NCBI GenBank assembly: GCA_945913025.1
Contig: CAMECJ010000001.1
Coordinates: 310,001-374,000 of the forward strand
Length of the DNA: 64,000 nucleotides
Source of the DNA: an uncultured Elusimicrobia bacterium
GTDB lineage: Bacteria; Elusimicrobiota; Elusimicrobia; Elusimicrobiales; Elusimicrobiaceae
Direction of reading: 5' to 3'
A program made the translations under genes and the position numbers. This document shows, piece by piece, positions 58,959 through 64,000 of this stretch (the first letter of the stretch is position 1; every line of letters starts with the position of its first letter). A model generated the notes under the pieces. That model saw only the letters and a list, made by a program, of their open reading frames with translations. It made no database searches and was not told where the DNA came from.

Positions 58959-60668
58959 CTATTTTTCCTCGTTATAATAGCCGTAGGTTTTGTAATAGCC
59001 GTATTTGCCGTAGGAAAGCCCTTCCGGACGGTAATGCCCAATTACGGCCCCTAATATTTTTACGCCCGCTTTTTGCAATTTGTCTAAAGCAAGCTGCGCC
59101 AATTTGGCATTCGTTTGCCCATATTTGATAACAAACACGCCGCGCGGGATATATTTCCCCCACAAAAGCGTATCGGACACCGGCAAAATAGCGGGGCAGT
59201 CAACCACTACTTGGTCGTAATTTTCTACGGCCCAGTTGATAAAATCAGCCAGTTTGGGCGTATTTAACAGTTCCGCGGGGTTCGGCGGCCGCTGGCCGGA
59301 CGTCATTACAAATAAATTCGGCACATCCGGAACGGACTGTATATTCGCCGCATAGCCGGCCTTTTTCGGATCCGCATCCCAGATATTGCTTAACCCTTTG
59401 TCCGTAGAAAGTTTAAAAATGCGGTGGGCGCGGGAACGGCGCAAATCGCCGTCTATAAGCAACACTTTTTTACCCGTTTGCGCCATCGCCACGAGCAGCG
59501 CGGCCGATAAATGGCTTTTCCCCTCCCCCTGCATAGAACTGGTAATTAAAAGGGGTGCATTATGCTGGTCCGCCAAGGCAAAATCCAACATCGTGCGGAT
59601 ATTACGCACGTTTTCGGCCTGCAAAAAGTTGCCGTCTTTAAGTAAAGAGGCGTATTCGCTCTCTTTCTTTTTGGCCTTTTCATACGGAACAAACCCCAAA
59701 AAAGGCAGGTGGAGTTTTTCTTCCAAATCTTCGGAAGATTTCACGCTTTGATCTAAAAACTCCCAAACAAACACAATCAACAGCCCCAACAATCCCCCCG
59801 CCAAAAGGCCCACGGCAAGGTTAATCAGTTTACGCGGACGCACCGGTTTTTCCGGCGTAACGGCGGGATCAATCACGCGGATATTGTTGCCCGAAAATTG
59901 GCCGGAAAGCTCTATTTTAATACTTTGCACCAAGCGGCGGGTTTCCGTAGTAATTTGGGCGTTTATGGCGTCCAACTGGTTTTGTACGGAAATAACGTCC
60001 GGATGATATTTGGTATATTTTGCCAACAGCCGCGCCCGCTCGGCCGTCAGCTGCGCCGCCTGCTGTTTTAAGGTTTTAATAAAATCGCTGTTTACCACCT
60101 GCGGCATTGAGTTTAATAATTCTTGCTCGGCGGGGCTTTTTTCGCTGCTTTCCAAGGCGGCGATAACGTCCTGCCCCATAAAAACGCGGTTGGACACGTT
60201 ATCCGCCACGAAAGAATTGGTTAATGTATTGACGATATCCGCCGATAATTGCGGGTCGTAAGTGGTGGCGGAGACGTTGACCAAACGGCTGCGGGTAATC
60301 GGCTCCACTTTCAGCGCCTTTTCCAATTTTTTAATACCATTGGGATTGGCAAATTCCTCTATAGCAGACAACCCCATTTGGCGGTACACTTTGTCCAATA
60401 AGGAGCGGCTTGTTAAAAGCTGATACTGGGTGCGGTAGTAGTCCTCCACACTGGCAAAAGAAGCATACGAGGAAACGTCAATTTTCCCCGCGTCCTCTTG
60501 GTTAATCATCATCAGCGCAGTGGCTTTATAGGCGGGACGCATAAACAGGTTGACCAGCACGGCCGCCGCCAAACCCAAAGCCGCTATAGCAACAAGCAGC
60601 CAAAAGCGTTTAAAAATAATGTTGAGATAATAACTTAAATCCAGTTCTTCGTTCTGTTCCCGTTCCAT
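58959..60668 (-). CDS. wzc: Chain-length determinant / BY-kinase (Wzc-like)
   Basis: A 569-aa inner-membrane protein. Wzz domain with membrane segments at about 27-47 and 290-310; the cytoplasmic kinase has SSMQGEGKS (Walker A, about residue 385), VLLIDGDLRRS (Walker A') and 'QVVVDCPAILP' (Walker B, where Asp-Thr-Pro is more usual). The tail is a Tyr cluster (YGKYGYYKTYGYY), the autophosphorylation site. Controls polymer length and, with Wza 8 bp upstream, export. The phosphatase at 63.0 kb is its natural counterpart. Confidence 0.96.
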   Translation of the reverse strand: MEREQNEELDLSYYLNIIFKRFWLLVAIAALGLAAAVLVNLFMRPAYKATALMMINQEDAGKIDVSSYASFASVEDYYRTQYQLLTSRSLLDKVYRQMGLSAIEEFANPNGIKKLEKALKVEPITRSRLVNVSATTYDPQLSADIVNTLTNSFVADNVSNRVFMGQDVIAALESSEKSPAEQELLNSMPQVVNSDFIKTLKQQAAQLTAERARLLAKYTKYHPDVISVQNQLDAINAQITTETRRLVQSIKIELSGQFSGNNIRVIDPAVTPEKPVRPRKLINLAVGLLAGGLLGLLIVFVWEFLDQSVKSSEDLEEKLHLPFLGFVPYEKAKKKESEYASLLKDGNFLQAENVRNIRTMLDFALADQHNAPLLITSSMQGEGKSHLSAALLVAMAQTGKKVLLIDGDLRRSRAHRIFKLSTDKGLSNIWDADPKKAGYAANIQSVPDVPNLFVMTSGQRPPNPAELLNTPKLADFINWAVENYDQVVVDCPAILPVSDTLLWGKYIPRGVFVIKYGQTNAKLAQLALDKLQKAGVKILGAVIGHYRPEGLSYGKYGYYKTYGYYNEEK

Positions 60669-60676
60669 ATTTTCCC

Positions 60677-61321
60677 CTAGAACATACTCTGCGGCACAAA
60701 CACCACATCACCCGGCTGTAACGCGATATCCATTGATTTGTTCCCCTGTTTGGTAATTTGGGTTACGTCCACGTCCAGCGTTTTTTGCGAGCCGTTTTCC
60801 ATACGCAGCACGCGCACTTTGCCCGTGGCGGCGATATCCGTAAATCCGCCCACGGAAGTAACCGCTTCCAATACCGTAAGGGATTTTTCCGGCGGGATTT
60901 CAATAGCCGAGGGTTTTTTAACCTGCCCCAACACATATACGGTTTTGTTGCCGTATTCTTTAATGAGCATAGATACTTGCGGGTTATTTAAATACGTTTT
61001 TAACGCCTCGGAAATTTTATTTTCCGCCTGAACCGCCGTTAAACCGGCCACTTGAATCGTCCCCGCCAGCGGGAACGTAATCGTTCCGCCGCCGCTTATG
61101 CGCAGGGTGCGGTCCATACCGTCTTCCATAAACACTTTAATTTCCAGCAAATCGCCCGGCTGCAGCAGGTATGCTTCCGCCCTGCGCAGCTGTTCAATTC
61201 CTCTGTTAATTTCCGCCGAGGATACGGCAGAAACTTCCGCTCCGCCGCTGCGGGACGGATTTCCGGCGCAGGCCGCCAATAATACCGATGCGCCCAATAC
61301 AATAAAAGGTAGTTTTTTCAT
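60677..61321 (-). CDS. wza: Polysaccharide export lipoprotein (Wza-like)
   Basis: A 214-aa protein with a lipobox (LLAACAG) after a signal peptide, the Poly_export domain ('LLQPGDLLEIKVF', 'ISGGGTITFPLAGTIQVAGL') and an SLBB domain ('VYVLGQVKKPSAIEIP', 'VTSVGGFTDIAATGKVRVLR'). Shorter than E. coli Wza and lacks its C-terminal helix, so the neighbouring barrel protein may complete the outer-membrane pore. Confidence 0.95.
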   Translation of the reverse strand: MKKLPFIVLGASVLLAACAGNPSRSGGAEVSAVSSAEINRGIEQLRRAEAYLLQPGDLLEIKVFMEDGMDRTLRISGGGTITFPLAGTIQVAGLTAVQAENKISEALKTYLNNPQVSMLIKEYGNKTVYVLGQVKKPSAIEIPPEKSLTVLEAVTSVGGFTDIAATGKVRVLRMENGSQKTLDVDVTQITKQGNKSMDIALQPGDVVFVPQSMF

Positions 61322-61375
61322 TAATTATATTTTATCAAATATATACTATTTTGAGGATTTCCGTCTTTTTTCGGC

Positions 61376-63013
61376 TCAATCCTGCGGGATCGTGCGCATA
61401 TAAAGGCGGGAGAGTTCTTTTTCTTTGGGATATTTTTCCAAATACGTCAGCGCCACTTGATGCGCCTTTGCGCGCAAAACGGCCCGTTGCGCAGGATCAG
61501 CCGACCGACTTTGCTTTAGATAGGCATTTCCCAAATACAAGGCATAACGCGGCGCGGGATAATGCGCCAAGGCTTCGGCATATACCGCCGTTTGGCGGTG
61601 AGGCAAAAGTCCCTTGCCGAATAAGTGCAACCGCCACGCCATCGTTTTTTGCACCGGAAGATAACAAGAAGCGGCAAACAGCAGGACAAAACAGCACACC
61701 ACCGGCAGGGGAAGCGCACAAAACCGCGTATGCTCTTTATCATAAGACGGGCTGCACGCCATACCCAAAACAAAAAAGAATAATCCCCCCGTAGCGGGAA
61801 TAAACAAATCAAAATCCACCGCGCTTCCCGCCGACATCACGCTCAACGATGCCAAGAGGGCCGCAAAGGTTAATTTCTTGCGGCGCCCCAAACGGGCCAT
61901 ACGGCGCAGCGCCAACATAATAAAACATACTATTCCCGCCGCAACGGGCAAAAATCCCCCAAAGCCGAGCCCCAACAACAATTCAAGCCAATCCGAATGT
62001 AACCGCTCTACATAACTGGGAATCTGCCGCTCCAAGTAAGGCGTAATCGCCACCGGCATCGCGCCGACGCCTATCCCCCACAGCGGGCGTTCTTCCAGCA
62101 GGTTCCAAGCCGCGCGGTAAAGCATTTTACGCGTTTCTGCCGACGTTCCGCTCTGCCTGCGGGCAAACGCGTTAATCTCTTGCGTGTGCGTTGCAATCCA
62201 ACCGGAACACAGCACTAACGCCAGCAACGTGATGACAAGTCCTTTTAAACGTTTCTTCCAACCGTCCGGCAGAAAGCCTGTTCCTAAAAAAGCATAACTA
62301 AAAACACCCGTAAACAAAGCCAACATTCCCCCGCGCGAACGCGTAAAAACGGCTCCTACGACCAAACTGATAAAAACCAGAATGAAAAAAAACTGCCGCA
62401 AGAAAAATTGATTTTTGCGATGTTCTCCCACAAACCGCGCGTAATCCAAAAAAGAAGCCGACAAATAACCCAGCCACACCACCGCGCTCATAGCGATAAA
62501 CACTCCGGCGTGATTGCGGTTTAAAAACGGGCCGATTCCCCCGCCGCGCGTGCCGGTCAGCAACCGGATATACTCGCCGTCCGGAAGGCACACCGCACAC
62601 ACCACCACGGCCAAACCGCACAAGCCGATAACCAAGGAAAATTGTTTTAACGTATCGGAACGCCCCGCCAGTTGGGACGCAGCCGCCGCCACCGCGGCAT
62701 AGGTAATAAACAGGGAAATATGTTCCCACGTAAAAAGAGGCATCAGCGACGACGGGAACCACGGCACGGCAGACAGCAGCGTAGAAGGAAAAGCGGCTTG
62801 CAAAGCGCAGAACCCCGTTAAAAAGGCCAAGGTACCCAGTACTGTTTTTAATAAAACAGAAACCGTTACCCCGCGCTGATGATACACGAGAAAAGAAGCA
62901 ACTCCCAATATTCCGACCTGCCACACGGAAAAAGCCCAAGGTTCCGCACCTGCAAAAGCAAAAACGATAAAAAACAGCAGGCCGCCTGCCAGTATTCGGA
63001 GCAATCTATTCAT
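61376..63013 (-). CDS. O-antigen ligase/polymerase-family membrane protein (second copy)
   Basis: A 545-aa protein with about 11 hydrophobic segments, a Wzy_C-type loop ('PLWGIGVGAMPVAITPYLERQ' region, with Arg and 'YVERLHSDWLELLLGLG') and a C-terminal TPR-like soluble tail (AEALAHYPAPRYALYLGNAY). Ligase or alternative polymerase; the locus holds another at 51924. GC-richer than that one, so likely part of the ancestral core. Confidence 0.9.
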   Translation of the reverse strand: MNRLLRILAGGLLFFIVFAFAGAEPWAFSVWQVGILGVASFLVYHQRGVTVSVLLKTVLGTLAFLTGFCALQAAFPSTLLSAVPWFPSSLMPLFTWEHISLFITYAAVAAAASQLAGRSDTLKQFSLVIGLCGLAVVVCAVCLPDGEYIRLLTGTRGGGIGPFLNRNHAGVFIAMSAVVWLGYLSASFLDYARFVGEHRKNQFFLRQFFFILVFISLVVGAVFTRSRGGMLALFTGVFSYAFLGTGFLPDGWKKRLKGLVITLLALVLCSGWIATHTQEINAFARRQSGTSAETRKMLYRAAWNLLEERPLWGIGVGAMPVAITPYLERQIPSYVERLHSDWLELLLGLGFGGFLPVAAGIVCFIMLALRRMARLGRRKKLTFAALLASLSVMSAGSAVDFDLFIPATGGLFFFVLGMACSPSYDKEHTRFCALPLPVVCCFVLLFAASCYLPVQKTMAWRLHLFGKGLLPHRQTAVYAEALAHYPAPRYALYLGNAYLKQSRSADPAQRAVLRAKAHQVALTYLEKYPKEKELSRLYMRTIPQD

Positions 63014-63048
63014 ATTTTTATTGTATAAAATTTGCTATAGTAGAAACG

Positions 63049-63495
63049 ATGAAAGTACTGTTTATTTGTTATGCCAATGTATGCCGCAGTTTTATGGCGC
63101 AGGAATTGCTGAAAACCTTACTGCCGGAAGCAACCGTTTTTTCCCGCGGGTTATATGCCGATCCCGCCTGCCGCGTACCCGCCAAAGTGCTTGCTTTCTT
63201 ATCTAAACAGGGTTTATCCCCCGCACCACATACGCCCGCACCGCTTCGCACGGCGGATTTGGAAGCCGCCGATTTAATTCTGCTGATGGAACAGCGTCAT
63301 CTGGAATCTCTCGCTGACCGTTATGCCCAATACAGCGGAAAAATGTGGCTCCTCAACGATTTTGCCCACGGCAAAGAAACCGACGTGCCCGACCCAATTT
63401 CTCTTTCCGGACGGGATTTTGACAAAAGCGCCCGCCAACTGCTGCAAACGGTAAAGGCGGCGGCCCAACGCGTGGGAATGGACAAACACGGATAA
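63049..63495 (+). CDS. Low-molecular-weight protein tyrosine phosphatase
   Basis: A 148-aa enzyme. P-loop CX5R(S) is CYANVCRS at residues 7-14 and the general acid Asp is in DVPDPISL. This is the Wzb-type partner of BY-kinases: it strips phosphate from the Wzc tyrosine tail to allow polymerisation. The usual CxGNxCRSP is altered to CYANVCRSF but catalytic residues remain. A TATAGT box lies 25 bp upstream of the ATG. Confidence 0.95.
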   Translation: MKVLFICYANVCRSFMAQELLKTLLPEATVFSRGLYADPACRVPAKVLAFLSKQGLSPAPHTPAPLRTADLEAADLILLMEQRHLESLADRYAQYSGKMWLLNDFAHGKETDVPDPISLSGRDFDKSARQLLQTVKAAAQRVGMDKHG

Positions 63496-63693
63496 GAACG
63501 GGCAAAAAGCCGTTAAAGGCGGTGCGTGGGATACCCAGCGGACGGATTGCCGGACCGAAAACCGATCTGCCGCCCGCAATCCAAGCAAAAAATACGCCAA
63601 TGTCGGTTTCCGTCTCATACGGGAAAAATAGCAAACCAACCTTCCACGGGCTTACGCCCATACTTTCTTGATAGGGCGTCCGGCAAGAAAAAC

Positions 63694-63727
63694 ATAAAAA
63701 AACCCCTTCCGAAAAAGGGGTTTTTTA
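63694..63727. terminator. Bidirectional terminator
   Basis: A6-CCCCTTccgAAAAAGGGG-T6 hairpin between the phosphatase gene and the leftward partial gene. Confidence 0.85.
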
Positions 63728-63743
63728 TACTTTTGAAGAAAGA

Positions 63744-64000
63744 TTAGAAGTGACCGCCGCCCCTAAAGTAAAGACCCTCATACCATTGCATAGGAGCAGG
63801 TTTTTTAGGAGCAGGTTTTTTTGGAGACGCCATATTTGTTTTAACTTGGCGTCTAACAGATTGTTGTTTCTTTGTAACGGAAGCTTTTCTGTCAGTCTCC
63901 ATACGTTGAAGAGTTCTGACCAACGCATCTGCTTTGGCCTTATTGCCGATAGCCGTATACAAATCAACAGCATGGTAGCCAATTATGCTATACGCTACAG
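63744..64000 (-). CDS. C-terminus of a partial gene, right window edge
   Basis: The minus frame is open from the edge for 84 codons, ending at 63744. The visible part looks like the end of a tetratricopeptide-like helical region (AVDLYTAIGNKAKADALVRT) followed by a basic Lys/Pro linker with a duplicated KKPAP motif and an aromatic-Gly tail (YEGLYFRGGGHF). Function unknown; the true start lies beyond the window. Confidence 0.65.
   Translation of the reverse strand, partial: VAYSIIGYHAVDLYTAIGNKAKADALVRTLQRMETDRKASVTKKQQSVRRQVKTNMASPKKPAPKKPAPMQWYEGLYFRGGGHF

Noticed and set aside
62298-62939. 213-aa ORF in another frame of the ligase gene
   Set aside because: Gly/Arg/Val-rich shadow frame inside a well-supported membrane protein.

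Overview
The window is a piece of a chromosome from a diderm (Gram-negative-type) bacterium. A Wza-like export lipoprotein, an outer-membrane beta-barrel that ends in Phe and a Wzc-like chain-length kinase all require an outer membrane. The DNA is moderately AT-rich. I suspect a gut anaerobe, possibly Elusimicrobiota, but nothing here proves the phylum.

The left two thirds (1 to about 44.6 kb) is an accessory or defence region. It holds, in order: a type III-type DNA methyltransferase cut by the window edge, with a candidate structured RNA upstream; a LexA-DinD SOS pair; an IetAS-like AAA ATPase/subtilisin pair; an ADP-ribosylglycohydrolase; and a large serine recombinase with a cargo gene and DUF2924/DUF5681 genes. 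Next comes a type III restriction locus (Res, Mod, SNF2 helicase) with a Panacea/RelE-like toxin-antitoxin pair and two membrane proteins between its genes, then a LexA fragment and a Fic protein. From 25 to 39 kb lies a block of largely uncharacterised operons: ankyrin protein, tandem AAA+ ATPase, HNH nuclease, deiminase, WYL regulator, PD-(D/E)XK nuclease and DUF2779 nuclease. A second recombinase with a different cargo gene, an HNH nuclease, follows. IS remnants then surround a QueD-like gene.

The most striking signal is regulatory. Six copies of a palindrome (CGACAA-N4-TTGTCG, or CGAC-N8-GTCG where degenerate) lie at 9.4, 25.8, 26.5, 31.0, 33.8 and 39.2 kb. At every one, a TATNCT or TATAAT/TACACT -10 box begins exactly 11 bp beyond the palindrome. 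Two copies serve both directions, giving eight promoters. One is the shared promoter of a WYL-domain regulator, which is therefore the natural candidate for the DNA-binding protein. One of these promoters also drives a SAM-I-like riboswitch with a readable terminator/antiterminator in front of a gene of unknown function. The regulon joins an ADP-ribosylglycohydrolase, ATPases, nucleases, an ankyrin protein and a deiminase. I infer a coordinated stress or antiphage programme.

The right third (44.7 to 63.5 kb) is an exopolysaccharide or capsule locus. It contains an outer-membrane barrel, an undecaprenyl-phosphate sugar transferase, an NDP-sugar epimerase, four glycosyltransferases, a polymerase, a pyruvyl transferase, a flippase, a ferredoxin/F420-dehydrogenase-like protein, Wzc, Wza, a second ligase/polymerase and a low-molecular-weight tyrosine phosphatase. 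Together they can build, flip, polymerise and export a polysaccharide, with the kinase/phosphatase pair tuning it. The last bases hold the C-terminus of a partial gene.
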